In this document: positions 33,324 through 42,200 of the stretch, in pieces
How the letters are laid out: each line of letters starts with the position of its first letter
Numbering within the stretch: position 1 is the first letter of the stretch
Source: an uncultured Prevotella sp.
GTDB lineage: Bacteria; Bacteroidota; Bacteroidia; Bacteroidales; Bacteroidaceae
Assembly (NCBI GenBank): GCA_937922435.1
Contig: CAKZVT010000011.1
Span: 116,341-180,340, forward strand
Direction: 5' to 3'
Length of the DNA: 64,000 nt
The notes under the pieces: generated by a model
Databases searched by the model: none
What the model saw: the letters and a program-made list of their open reading frames with translations, nothing else
Told to the model about the DNA's origin: nothing
Made by a program: the position numbers and the translations under genes

Positions 33324-34670
33324 ATGACAAAAGTTATAAAAACACGCAAGGGCTTGGACATACGCCTGAAAGGCGTGGCTGAAAAGGTGAAAACCATCAG
33401 CGGCCTTAGCGGTGAGTTTGGCTTGTCGCCGGAGTCTTTTCCCGGCTTGTCGCCAAAGGTTATAGTACATGAAGGCGACCGTGTAAAGGCAGGTGACGCG
33501 CTGTTTGTGAACAAAAAATGTCCGTCAGTGACGTTCTCTTCGCCAGTAAGCGGCGTGGTGACTGCCGTTGTAAGGGGAGACAGGAGGAAGGTTTTGGTGG
33601 TGAAGGTAAAACCTGACGAAGTGCAGGAACATGCCGACTTCGGACGGAAAGATGTGAAGACGCTTTCAGGCGGTGATGTAATCAAATCGCTGCTTGAGGC
33701 TGGATTGTTCGGATACATCAACCAGTTGCCTTACGCCGTGGCTACAACTCCTGAAGTATTGCCTAAGGCAATATTTGTAAGTGCATTGAAAGACAAGCCC
33801 TTGGCTTCAGATTTCGAGTTTGAGTTGCAAGGCCAAGAACAAGACTTCCAGACAGGACTGACTGCTTTGTCGAAAATAGCGAAAACGAATCTCGGCATAG
33901 GCCGTGGGCAAAGCGCGGAAAGCCTGCGCCAAGCCAAGGACGTGGAAATTAACATTTTCGACGGTCCTTGTCCGGCAGGCAATGTCGGTGTGCAGGTAAA
34001 CCACATCGACCCTGTCAATAAAGGAGAAATAGTATGGACTGTTGAACCTACCGCCGTAATATTCTTCGGACGCCTATTCAATAAAGGCATAGTGGATTTG
34101 CGCAGGACAGTGGCCATTGCCGGAAGCGAAGTTAAACGTCCAGCGTATGTCGAAGCCTTGGTAGGTCAGCAGATTTCATCGCTGATTGACGGCAATGTGT
34201 CTGACGGAAACACAAGAATAATCAACGGAAACGTGCTGACCGGCAGTAAATGCGAGCCGTCAGGTTTCCTCGATGCTCACGCATCCGAAATTACAGTGAT
34301 ACCAGAAGGCGACGACGCCGACGAGCTGTTTGGATGGATAATGCCACGTCTCGGTCAGTATTCAACCAGCCACAGCTATTTCAGCTGGCTCATGAAAGGC
34401 AAGGAATACGCCTTGGACGCAAGAATCAAGGGCGGAGAACGCCATATGATAATGAGCGGCGAATATGACAAAGTCTTGCCGATGGACATTTATGCGGAAT
34501 ACCTTGTAAAAGCGATTATTGCCGGTGACATTGACAAGATGGAGCAGCTTGGCATATACGAGGTCGCTCCAGAAGACTTTGCGTTGGCCGAATTTGTTGA
34601 CTCGTCAAAGCTTGAGTTACAGTCAATCATACGCAAAGGACTTGACTTGGTAAGGAAAGAGAATGAATGA
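33324..34670 (+). CDS. nqrA: Na+-translocating NADH:quinone reductase subunit A
   Basis: 448 residues. Peripheral subunit of Na+-NQR, the pump that moves Na+ out while passing electrons from NADH to quinone. I take the ATG at 33324 (MTKVIKTRKGLDIRLKG); a TTG four codons earlier has no support. The N-terminal biotinyl-lipoyl-like part (KVIVHEGDRVKAGDALFVNKK, FSSPVSGVV) and the SLBB-like part with FDGPCPAGNVGVQVNHIDPV are typical. It has no membrane segments. It leads a complete six-gene operon in the usual order A to F. Confidence 0.96.
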   Translation: MTKVIKTRKGLDIRLKGVAEKVKTISGLSGEFGLSPESFPGLSPKVIVHEGDRVKAGDALFVNKKCPSVTFSSPVSGVVTAVVRGDRRKVLVVKVKPDEVQEHADFGRKDVKTLSGGDVIKSLLEAGLFGYINQLPYAVATTPEVLPKAIFVSALKDKPLASDFEFELQGQEQDFQTGLTALSKIAKTNLGIGRGQSAESLRQAKDVEINIFDGPCPAGNVGVQVNHIDPVNKGEIVWTVEPTAVIFFGRLFNKGIVDLRRTVAIAGSEVKRPAYVEALVGQQISSLIDGNVSDGNTRIINGNVLTGSKCEPSGFLDAHASEITVIPEGDDADELFGWIMPRLGQYSTSHSYFSWLMKGKEYALDARIKGGERHMIMSGEYDKVLPMDIYAEYLVKAIIAGDIDKMEQLGIYEVAPEDFALAEFVDSSKLELQSIIRKGLDLVRKENE

Positions 34671-34694
34671 AAGCGGTGAAAAATGTAAAGAGTT

Positions 34695-35849
34695 ATGTTG
34701 AAAAATTATCTTGACAAAATAAGACCGGCCTTCGAGGAGAACGGTAAACTACATTGCTTCCGCAGTGTCTTTGAAGGCATGGAGAGTTTTTTGTATGTGC
34801 CTAACACTACATCAAGAAGCGGAACAAACATCCACGACGCCATCGATTCCAAGCGAATAATGAGCATCGTCGTAATCGCCTTGTTGCCTGCAATGCTCTT
34901 TGGTATGTACAATGTTGGCTACCAGAACTATGCCGCGGCGGGAAACTTGGCCGATGCCACCTTTATCGAGATGTTTGCATACGGTTTCCTTGCCTTGTTG
35001 CCCAAGCTCTTGGTCAGCTATATTGTAGGTCTTGGCATCGAGTTTGCATGGGCACAGATGAAGAAAGAGGAAATACAGGAAGGCTATCTTGTAAGCGGAA
35101 TATTGATTCCGCTAATCATCCCGATAAACTGTCCGTTGTGGATATTGGCCTTGGCCGTAGCTTTTTCAGTGATATTTGTCAAGGAAATATTTGGCGGTAC
35201 AGGCATGAACATATTTAATGTGGCGCTTGCCGCGCGCGCTTTCATGTTCTTTTCTTATCCTACGGAAATGAGCGGAGACAGTGTGTGGGTGGCACGCGAC
35301 ACGATTCTCGGTTTGGGAAACACTTTGCCTGACACGTTTACGCAGGCTACTCCGCTTGCACTTGTCTCAAAAGGAATAGACTCCGGGTATGGCATTTCCG
35401 ACATGTTTTTTGGCTTTATACCCGGTTCTGTCGGTGAAACCAGCGTCATTGCCATTGCAATAGGTGCGCTGATATTGCTTGTTACTGGTATTGCAAGCTG
35501 GAAAATAATGCTTAGCGTGTTTGTTGGAGGAGCTGTTACAGCAGCCATGTTCCATGCGGCCGACATGACATCCATCCCTTGGTATGAGCATCTTCTACTC
35601 GGAGGATTCTGTTTCGGAGCAGTGTTCATGGCTACAGACCCTGTGACTTCCGCCCGGACAGAGACGGGAAAATACATTTACGGATTGCTCATCGGCGTGA
35701 TGGCAGTAGTTGTACGTGTGATGAATCCTGGTTATCCGGAAGGCATGATGCTTGCTATTTTGTTCATGAACATGTTTGCCCCGCTGATTGATTATTGCGT
35801 TGTACAGCGCAATGTGTCGATGAGAGCGAAACGCTCTGTAAAGAAATAA
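34695..35849 (+). CDS. nqrB: Na+-NQR subunit B
   Basis: 384 residues with about ten membrane helices. The Thr that carries covalent FMN is probably Thr219 in TFTQATPLA, by likeness to the S/T-GAT motif region of other NqrB proteins; here the usual Gly is replaced by Gln, which should be checked by alignment. NqrB also forms the sodium path and the quinone/inhibitor site with NqrA. It follows nqrA by 24 nt. Confidence 0.95.
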   Translation: MLKNYLDKIRPAFEENGKLHCFRSVFEGMESFLYVPNTTSRSGTNIHDAIDSKRIMSIVVIALLPAMLFGMYNVGYQNYAAAGNLADATFIEMFAYGFLALLPKLLVSYIVGLGIEFAWAQMKKEEIQEGYLVSGILIPLIIPINCPLWILALAVAFSVIFVKEIFGGTGMNIFNVALAARAFMFFSYPTEMSGDSVWVARDTILGLGNTLPDTFTQATPLALVSKGIDSGYGISDMFFGFIPGSVGETSVIAIAIGALILLVTGIASWKIMLSVFVGGAVTAAMFHAADMTSIPWYEHLLLGGFCFGAVFMATDPVTSARTETGKYIYGLLIGVMAVVVRVMNPGYPEGMMLAILFMNMFAPLIDYCVVQRNVSMRAKRSVKK

Positions 35850-35867
35850 CAAAAGGAGGAAGTAACT

Positions 35868-36596
35868 ATGAGTGGCAATAAGAAACTGAACACTAATTCA
35901 AACGCATATACAATTGTATATTCGGCCATACTTGTCGTTATCGTCGCATTCCTGCTGGCATTCGTTTCGAGTGCGTTGAAGCCCACGCAGGATGTCAATG
36001 TCGCCCTTGACAAGAAGCGGCAGATACTCGCAGCTCTCAACATTCGCAATCTTGACAATGATGCCGTCGCCGGGAAATACAGGCAGATAATAGTAAGGGA
36101 TGATGTCATCGACTCAGACAACAATGTCTTGACAAAAGGCGCTCAAGGCGGTGAAACGGCAGGTTTCAAGCTGAACAGTGCTGACTATAAGGCAGGACGA
36201 CTTGCCTTGTACGTATGCAATGTGAACGGGGAGACCAAATATGTGATACCTGTCTACGGCATGGGACTGTGGGGACCGATAAGCGGCTACATCGCAATCG
36301 ACTCCGACAAGAACACCGTTTACGGTGCATATTTCACTCATGAAAGCGAAACAGCCGGACTTGGAGCGGAAATAAAGGACAACGTTGCTTGGCAGGAACA
36401 GTTTAAGGGCAAGAAAATCACTCTTCCGGAACATGAAGGCATTGCGCTTGAGGTTGTCAAGAAGAGCGAAGTAACCAACCCATCCGTACAGTGTGACGCC
36501 GTTACCGGGGCGACACTTACAACCGACGGTGTAAGCCGTATGCTGCAAGACTGTCTTGGCAAATATATCAAGTTCTTGAACGACAAAAATATTTGA
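35868..36596 (+). CDS. nqrC: Na+-NQR subunit C
   Basis: 242 residues: one N-terminal membrane helix (TIVYSAILVVIVAFLLAFV) and a periplasmic FMN-binding domain. The covalent FMN site is the second Thr-containing motif VTGATLTTDGV near residue 210. The start codon has a strong purine site (AAAGGAGGA) just ahead of it, which is uncommon in Bacteroidota. The stop lies 11 nt before the nqrD start. Confidence 0.96.
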   Translation: MSGNKKLNTNSNAYTIVYSAILVVIVAFLLAFVSSALKPTQDVNVALDKKRQILAALNIRNLDNDAVAGKYRQIIVRDDVIDSDNNVLTKGAQGGETAGFKLNSADYKAGRLALYVCNVNGETKYVIPVYGMGLWGPISGYIAIDSDKNTVYGAYFTHESETAGLGAEIKDNVAWQEQFKGKKITLPEHEGIALEVVKKSEVTNPSVQCDAVTGATLTTDGVSRMLQDCLGKYIKFLNDKNI

Positions 36597-36607
36597 GGAG
36601 GCCATAT

Positions 36608-37228
36608 ATGAGCGAACTGTTTTCAAAAAAGAATAAAGAAATATTCAAGAAACCGCTAAGTGCGGACAACCCTATACTTGTACAGGTCTTAGGCATTTGT
36701 TCGGCACTGGCCGTGACATCACAATTGAAACCGGCCATAGTAATGGGACTGGCTGTGGCTGTAATCACAGCATTCTCCAATTTGATAATAGCTGTGATAA
36801 GAAACACTATTCCCAACCGCATAAGGATTATCGTCCAGCTTGTCGTAGTAGCCGCACTTGTGACCATTGTAAGCCAGACATTGAAGGCTTTTGCATATGA
36901 CGTAAGCGTCCAGCTGTCTGTTTATGTCGGACTGATAATAACCAACTGCATCCTCATGGGACGCTTGGAAGCTTTTGCTATGATGAACAAACCGTTGCCA
37001 AGCTTCATCGATGGTTTGTCCAACGGGTTGGGCTATGCGCTTATATTAGTGATAGTCGGGGCTTTCCGCGAGTTTTTCGGACGAGGTTCACTTCTTGGTT
37101 TCAAGATAATACCTGACAGTTTTTATGATGCCGGTTATATAAATAATGGTATGATGACCATGCCTGCAATGGCGCTTATATTGCTCGGATGCGTAATTTG
37201 GATACATAGGGCGTATGTGAACAAGTAA
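36608..37228 (+). CDS. nqrD: Na+-NQR subunit D
   Basis: 206 residues, six membrane helices. I chose the ATG at 36608 (MSELFSKKNKEIFKKPL), preceded by GAGGAGG; an upstream TTG at 36593 overlaps nqrC and is unlikely. The half-repeats around GICSALAVTSQLKPAIVMG and NCILMGRLEAFAM are the paired motifs that, with NqrE, hold an iron centre in the membrane. Confidence 0.96.
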   Translation: MSELFSKKNKEIFKKPLSADNPILVQVLGICSALAVTSQLKPAIVMGLAVAVITAFSNLIIAVIRNTIPNRIRIIVQLVVVAALVTIVSQTLKAFAYDVSVQLSVYVGLIITNCILMGRLEAFAMMNKPLPSFIDGLSNGLGYALILVIVGAFREFFGRGSLLGFKIIPDSFYDAGYINNGMMTMPAMALILLGCVIWIHRAYVNK

Positions 37229-37292
37229 AGCATTGGAAGCATAAACCGTAAAAACACAATATACCATATAACCCTAAAAACGCAAATACAAT

Positions 37293-37919
37293 ATGGAACA
37301 TATTATAAGTCTGTTTTTCAGGTCTATCTTCGTAGACAACATGATATTCGCGTTCTTTCTCGGCATGTGTTCATTCCTTGCCGTTTCAAAGAACGTCAAG
37401 ACTTCCTTGGGACTGGGACTTGCCGTAACCTTCGTATTGCTGATAACCGTACCGGTGGATTACTTGTTGCAAGTTTATGTGCTGGGGCCAGACTGCTTGG
37501 TTGAGGGAGTTGACTTGTCATACCTCAGTTTCATCCTTTTTATAGCAGTCATTGCGGGAATTACCCAGCTGGTCGAGATGGTGGTAGAACGCTTTTCGCC
37601 TTCGTTGTATGCCTCACTCGGCATCTTCCTGCCACTGATAGCGGTCAACTGTGCCATAATGGGAGCGTCTCTGTTCATGCAGCAACGCATCAACCTTGAC
37701 CCGTCAAACTCACAATACATAGGTAATGTATGGGATGCCATTGCCTATGCGGTAGGCAGCGGAATAGGCTGGACTCTGGCTATTGTCGCTATGGGTGCCA
37801 TCCGCGAAAAGATGCAGTATTGCGATGTACCGCGCCCGTTGCAAGGGTTGGGCATAACATTTATAACCGTAGGGCTGATGGCTATGGCCATGATGTGCTT
37901 TTCGGGACTTACTATATAA
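37293..37919 (+). CDS. nqrE: Na+-NQR subunit E
   Basis: 208 residues, six membrane helices, homologous to NqrD. The paired motifs are GMCSFLAVSKNVKTSLGLG and VNCAIMGASLFM; their Cys residues are the expected ligands of the intramembrane iron centre shared with NqrD. The C-terminal region LQGLGITFITVGLMAM is typical. It lies 64 nt after nqrD. Confidence 0.96.
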   Translation: MEHIISLFFRSIFVDNMIFAFFLGMCSFLAVSKNVKTSLGLGLAVTFVLLITVPVDYLLQVYVLGPDCLVEGVDLSYLSFILFIAVIAGITQLVEMVVERFSPSLYASLGIFLPLIAVNCAIMGASLFMQQRINLDPSNSQYIGNVWDAIAYAVGSGIGWTLAIVAMGAIREKMQYCDVPRPLQGLGITFITVGLMAMAMMCFSGLTI

Positions 37920-37943
37920 TGTAAAACGCACAAACAAACAGAT

Positions 37944-39212
37944 ATGTTACAATTCATTTCAACAAGCATATGTGTGTTTTTGGCAGTCATAATCCTGCTT
38001 GTGGTGGTTTTGCTGATTGCTAAAAAATATCTCTCACCGAGTGGGAATGTAAACATTGAAATCAACGGCGACAAGACAATATCCGTTCCGCAAGGTTCGT
38101 CATTGATGAGTACGCTCAACGAGAACGGGATATTCCTACCTTCGGCATGTGGAGGAAAGTCAAGCTGTGGACAATGCAAGGTGCAGGTATTGGAAGGCGG
38201 AGGCGAGATTCTTGACTCCGAGCGTCCGCACTTCACACGCAAGCAAATCAAAGACCATTGGCGTCTCGGATGCCAATGCAAGGTAAAAGGCGACTTGAAA
38301 ATCAAAGTGCCGGAAAGCATACTTGGCGTTAAAGAATGGGAATGCACGGTAATAAGCAACAGGAATGTAAGCTCGTTCATCAAGGAGTTCATCGTAGCGT
38401 TGCCGCCGGGAGAACACATGGACTTCATCCCCGGTTCGTATGCACAGATAAAAATACCGGCATACGACACCATTGACTATGACACCGACTTTGACAAAAG
38501 CAGCATAGGCGACAAGTATCTGCCGATGTGGGAGCGGTTTAACATGTTTTCCATAAAGGCTCATAACGCAGAACCAACCATCAGGGCATATTCAATGGCG
38601 AACTATCCGGCCGAAGGCGACCGCATAATGCTTACCGTACGCATAGCCACTCCGCCGTTTAAGCCGAAACCGCAGGTAGGTTTCCAAGACGTACCTACCG
38701 GTATAGCTTCGTCTTACATCTTCTGCCGCAAGCCCGGAGACAAGGTCATAATGAGCGGCCCTTACGGCGAATTCCATCCCATCTTCGACAGCAAAAAAGA
38801 GATGATATGGGTCGGCGGTGGAGCAGGTATGGCTCCTTTGCGCTCGCAAATAATGCACATGACAAAGACTCTGAACGTAAGAGACCGTGAGATGCACTAT
38901 TTTTACGGAGCGCGTTCATTGGCTGAAGTGTTTTATCTTAATGATTTTCTCGAGCTGGAAAAGGAGTTTGACAACTTCCACTTCCACCTTGCGCTTGACC
39001 GTCCAGACCCGGAAGCCGACAAGGCCGGCGTAAAATACACACCGGGTTTTGTACATCAGGTAATGTATGATACATATTTGAAGGATGTCGATTCGCCTGA
39101 AGACATCGAGTATTATATGTGCGGCCCCGGTCCGATGAGCAATGCCGTCGTTAAGATGCTTGACAGCCTGGGCGTTGACCCTGAAGCGATAATGTACGAC
39201 AACTTCGGATAA
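37944..39212 (+). CDS. nqrF: Na+-NQR subunit F (NADH-oxidising)
   Basis: 422 residues. One N-terminal membrane helix, then a 2Fe-2S ferredoxin domain with Cys69, Cys75, Cys78 and Cys110, then an FAD domain (RAYSMANYPAEGD) and an NADH domain (GGGAGMAPLRSQI, YYMCGPGPMSNAV). Electrons enter the complex here. The C-terminal end YDNFG is as usual. It is the last gene of the operon; a hairpin follows 54 nt later. Confidence 0.97.
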   Translation: MLQFISTSICVFLAVIILLVVVLLIAKKYLSPSGNVNIEINGDKTISVPQGSSLMSTLNENGIFLPSACGGKSSCGQCKVQVLEGGGEILDSERPHFTRKQIKDHWRLGCQCKVKGDLKIKVPESILGVKEWECTVISNRNVSSFIKEFIVALPPGEHMDFIPGSYAQIKIPAYDTIDYDTDFDKSSIGDKYLPMWERFNMFSIKAHNAEPTIRAYSMANYPAEGDRIMLTVRIATPPFKPKPQVGFQDVPTGIASSYIFCRKPGDKVIMSGPYGEFHPIFDSKKEMIWVGGGAGMAPLRSQIMHMTKTLNVRDREMHYFYGARSLAEVFYLNDFLELEKEFDNFHFHLALDRPDPEADKAGVKYTPGFVHQVMYDTYLKDVDSPEDIEYYMCGPGPMSNAVVKMLDSLGVDPEAIMYDNFG

Positions 39213-39265
39213 TGCATCGGAGTTGACGGCAAGACAGAGACACACATCTGTCATACAAATTCCTC

Positions 39266-39355
39266 AAAGACGGTCTTTCACGATGTGAAAGGCCGTCTTT
39301 TGTATTGCAATAAGCGGTCTTTGGCCAGGCAAAAGACCACATATTGCAACTTCCT
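39266..39355 (+). terminator. Hairpin repeat acting as terminator of the nqr operon
   Basis: AAAGACGGTCTTTCAC (39266-39281) pairs with 39285-39300 over 16 positions with one G.T pair; TTGTATTG follows. More units of the same family (GGTCTTTGGCC, AAAAGACC) lie to 39355. Same family as 28208 and 33012. Confidence 0.75.
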
Positions 39356-39451
39356 CTGCCACAAGGCATTCACGACCCATTCCTAATCCATTAAAAACAT
39401 ACGGCAAAACTGGTTTACGGATAAAATTAAGTTCGTTTCACCACACATTGT

Positions 39452-39482
39452 TTTGTTTTAACCCTAATATTGATTACCTTTG
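39452..39482 (+). promoter_or_regulatory. Promoter of the LacI-uxaA pair
   Basis: TTTG at 39452-39455, 19 nt, then TACCTTTG at 39475-39482. Both boxes are exact; the start codon is 36 nt later. Confidence 0.8.
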
Positions 39483-39518
39483 TAGGCGGATATAAGTTCA
39501 GGAACGGATTGTAGCATT

Positions 39519-40583
39519 ATGGATGATAAAATAAGGATTAAAGACATAGCTGAACAGGCAGGCGTATCAGTGGGCACGGTTGACCGGGTGCTTCATAACC
39601 GCCCGAACGTATCAAAGTCGGCAAGGGAGAAGGTGGAAGCCGTTTTGAAAAACATCAACTACCAGCCCAACATGTACGCAAGCGCACTTGCCTACAACAA
39701 GTCTTACACATTTTATTGCATAATTCCGAAACATGGCTCGGAAGCTTATTGGGACGAAATAGAAGAAGGGGCAAACAAAGCGTGCGAGACCAGGCGCGAC
39801 TTTCACATACATGTGAAAATGATGTATTATGAACGTTTTAATACCGATACCTTCACAAAGAAATGCAATGAATGCCTTAACAGCAACCCGAACGGCGTTA
39901 TTGTAGTACCGAGCGAACTTGAAATCACCAAGAAATTCACAGACAAACTACATGAACGCAACATCCCGTTCATATTGCTTGACTCGTATATGCCCGACCT
40001 TAAACCGCTTTCTTTTTACGGCCAAGACTCTTTCTGCAGCGGATATTTCGCGGCGAAGATGCTGATGCTGATAGCATCCAGCGAAAAGGAAATAATGCTT
40101 ATGAAACAGATGAAAGACGGCAAGGTGGCAAGCAAGCAGCAGGACAACCGCGAAGTAGGTTTCCGCCATTATATGCAAGACCATTTCCCCCAAGTCAAGA
40201 TATTGGAGCTGGACCTGCCATTGGAGGAAGACAAAGAGAAATACGACACCATTTTGGAGGATTTTTTTACCACACACCCACATATACACCATTGCATAAC
40301 ATTTTGCTCAAAGGGACACATTGTCGGCGAGTTCCTGCTAAAGACAAACCGGCGCGACGTACAGATAATGGGGTATGACATGGTAGAACGCAACGCAAAA
40401 TGCCTGCGCTTGGGGTCGATATCATTCCTTATCGCGCAACACGCCTTCATGCAGGGCTACAATTGTGTAGACACGCTGTTCAAAGCCATAGTACTAAAGA
40501 AAAAGGTCGACCCGGTAAATTACATGCCGATTGAATTGCTATCAAAAGAAAACATCGATTTTTACAGAAGAACTCAATTATAA
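39519..40583 (+). CDS. LacI family transcription regulator
   Basis: 354 residues. The N-terminal helix-turn-helix reads IRIKDIAEQAGVSVGTVDRVLHNR, and the hinge follows near residues 45-60. The remaining periplasmic-binding-protein-like domain senses a ligand. It starts 28 nt before altronate dehydratase, so it most likely controls hexuronate (galacturonate) use, with altronate or a relative as ligand; this is inference from position. No clear LacI-type palindrome was found in the promoter region. Confidence 0.9.
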   Translation: MDDKIRIKDIAEQAGVSVGTVDRVLHNRPNVSKSAREKVEAVLKNINYQPNMYASALAYNKSYTFYCIIPKHGSEAYWDEIEEGANKACETRRDFHIHVKMMYYERFNTDTFTKKCNECLNSNPNGVIVVPSELEITKKFTDKLHERNIPFILLDSYMPDLKPLSFYGQDSFCSGYFAAKMLMLIASSEKEIMLMKQMKDGKVASKQQDNREVGFRHYMQDHFPQVKILELDLPLEEDKEKYDTILEDFFTTHPHIHHCITFCSKGHIVGEFLLKTNRRDVQIMGYDMVERNAKCLRLGSISFLIAQHAFMQGYNCVDTLFKAIVLKKKVDPVNYMPIELLSKENIDFYRRTQL

Positions 40584-40611
40584 CTATAACACTTTAAAAC
40601 AAATCAATCTC

Positions 40612-42108
40612 ATGGAAAAAGCACCTTTCATCAAAATCAACAAAGCGGACACGGTTGTGGTCTGCCTGAAAAATTACACGAAGGGAGAAACCATCAACGT
40701 TGACGGTAACACGATAACCGTGAAGCAAGACACGCCGATGGGGCATAAAATCCTGTTGAAAGACACTACCGCAGGAACTGATATAATAAAATACGGATAT
40801 CCCATCGGGCACGCCAAGGAAGATTTGAAAGCCGGACAATGGGTCAACGAGAATAACCTCAAGACCAATCTTGCCGGAACTTTGACATACAAGTACAATC
40901 CTGTGACAGAAGAACTTGCCATACCTGACGAGCACCTAACGTTTAAGGGGTATGTGCGTAAGAACGGTGAAGTGGGCATACGCAACGAGGTGTGGATTGT
41001 ACCTACCGTAGGTTGTGTTAACGGCATAGCCGAAAAGCTGGCTCAAAAGCTGGAAGAGGAAACAAGACTTGAAGGCATTGACGCCGTACATGCTTGGCAT
41101 CATAATTATGGATGTTCGCAACTTAGCAACGACCATGAGAACACCAGGAAGGTATTGCGCGACATAGTGCTCCATCCCAATGCCGGAGCCGTGTTGGTAT
41201 TAAGCCTCGGATGCGAGAACAACCAGCCAGACCAGTTCGAGAAGCTACTAGGAGATTACGACAAAGACAGAGTAAAATTCCTCGTGACGCAGAAAGTCCA
41301 AGGCGATGAAATAGAGGAAGGCATGAAGATATTGCGCTCACTCTATGATATTGCCAAAAACGACAAGCGTACAGATTGTCCGTTGAGCGAACTGCGTGTA
41401 GGCTTGAAATGTGGCGGAAGCGACGGTTTAAGCGGTATTACTGCAAACCCGTTGGTTGGCGAATTTTCCGACTTCCTCGTAGCTCAAGGAGGTACGTCAA
41501 TATTGACAGAAGTTCCCGAAATGTTTGGAGCGGAAACCATCTTGATGAACAGGTGCAAGAATGAAGAACTGTTCAATCAAACAGTTAAATTGATAAACGA
41601 TTTCAAAGAATATTTCCTCAGTCATGGAGAGCCCGTGGGCGAGAACCCGTCACCTGGAAACAAAGCAGGCGGAATATCTACGCTTGAGGACAAAGCTTTA
41701 GGTTGCACGCAAAAATGTGGACGCGCTCCTGTTTGCGGTGTTCTTGGATATGGCGACAGACTGAAGGAAAAAGGGCTGAACCTGTTGTCGGCGCCTGGTA
41801 ATGACCTTGTTGCGGCTACTGCTCTTGCGGCTGCCGGTTGCCAGATAGTACTGTTCACGACAGGGCGCGGCACGCCGTTTGGAACATTCATCCCGACGAT
41901 GAAAATATCAACAAACAGCAATCTGTTTGCCAACAAACCTAACTGGATTGATTTCAACGCAGGAGAACTGGTTGATGGAACTGACATGATATCACTTTTG
42001 CGCAAATTCATAGATAAGATTATTTCCGTTGCCAATGGCGATAAAACATGCAACGAGAAAAACGGCTATCGTGAAATATCAATATTCAAGAATGGCGTGA
42101 CATTGTAA
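40612..42108 (+). CDS. uxaA: Altronate dehydratase
   Basis: 498 residues. It removes water from D-altronate to give 2-keto-3-deoxygluconate in galacturonate breakdown. The start at 40612 (MEKAPFIKINKADTVVV) gives the usual N-terminal SAF domain; a longer frame would start inside lacI. The catalytic part has NEVWIVPTVGCVNGIAEKL, HHNYGCSQL, LKCGGSDGLSG and GCTQKCGRAPV, whose Cys residues probably bind the metal. The other hexuronate genes (uxaC, uxaB, kdgK) are not in the window. Confidence 0.93.
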   Translation: MEKAPFIKINKADTVVVCLKNYTKGETINVDGNTITVKQDTPMGHKILLKDTTAGTDIIKYGYPIGHAKEDLKAGQWVNENNLKTNLAGTLTYKYNPVTEELAIPDEHLTFKGYVRKNGEVGIRNEVWIVPTVGCVNGIAEKLAQKLEEETRLEGIDAVHAWHHNYGCSQLSNDHENTRKVLRDIVLHPNAGAVLVLSLGCENNQPDQFEKLLGDYDKDRVKFLVTQKVQGDEIEEGMKILRSLYDIAKNDKRTDCPLSELRVGLKCGGSDGLSGITANPLVGEFSDFLVAQGGTSILTEVPEMFGAETILMNRCKNEELFNQTVKLINDFKEYFLSHGEPVGENPSPGNKAGGISTLEDKALGCTQKCGRAPVCGVLGYGDRLKEKGLNLLSAPGNDLVAATALAAAGCQIVLFTTGRGTPFGTFIPTMKISTNSNLFANKPNWIDFNAGELVDGTDMISLLRKFIDKIISVANGDKTCNEKNGYREISIFKNGVTL

Positions 42109-42125
42109 AATGATTGTGTAAAATA

Positions 42126-42165
42126 GGGTGACATCATATCGGGTAAAACCGTTTTGGTGTCATCC
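42126..42165 (+). terminator. Terminator of uxaA
   Basis: GGGTGACATCA (42126-42136) pairs with 42155-42165 with two G.T pairs, followed by ATTTTTG. Confidence 0.65.
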
Positions 42166-42200
42166 ATTTTTGTTCTCATGAAGAATATTCGCAGGGGAAG

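Noticed and set aside
36593..36607. TTG start for nqrD overlapping nqrC
   Set aside because: The ATG at 36608 has a clear purine-rich site and gives the normal length.
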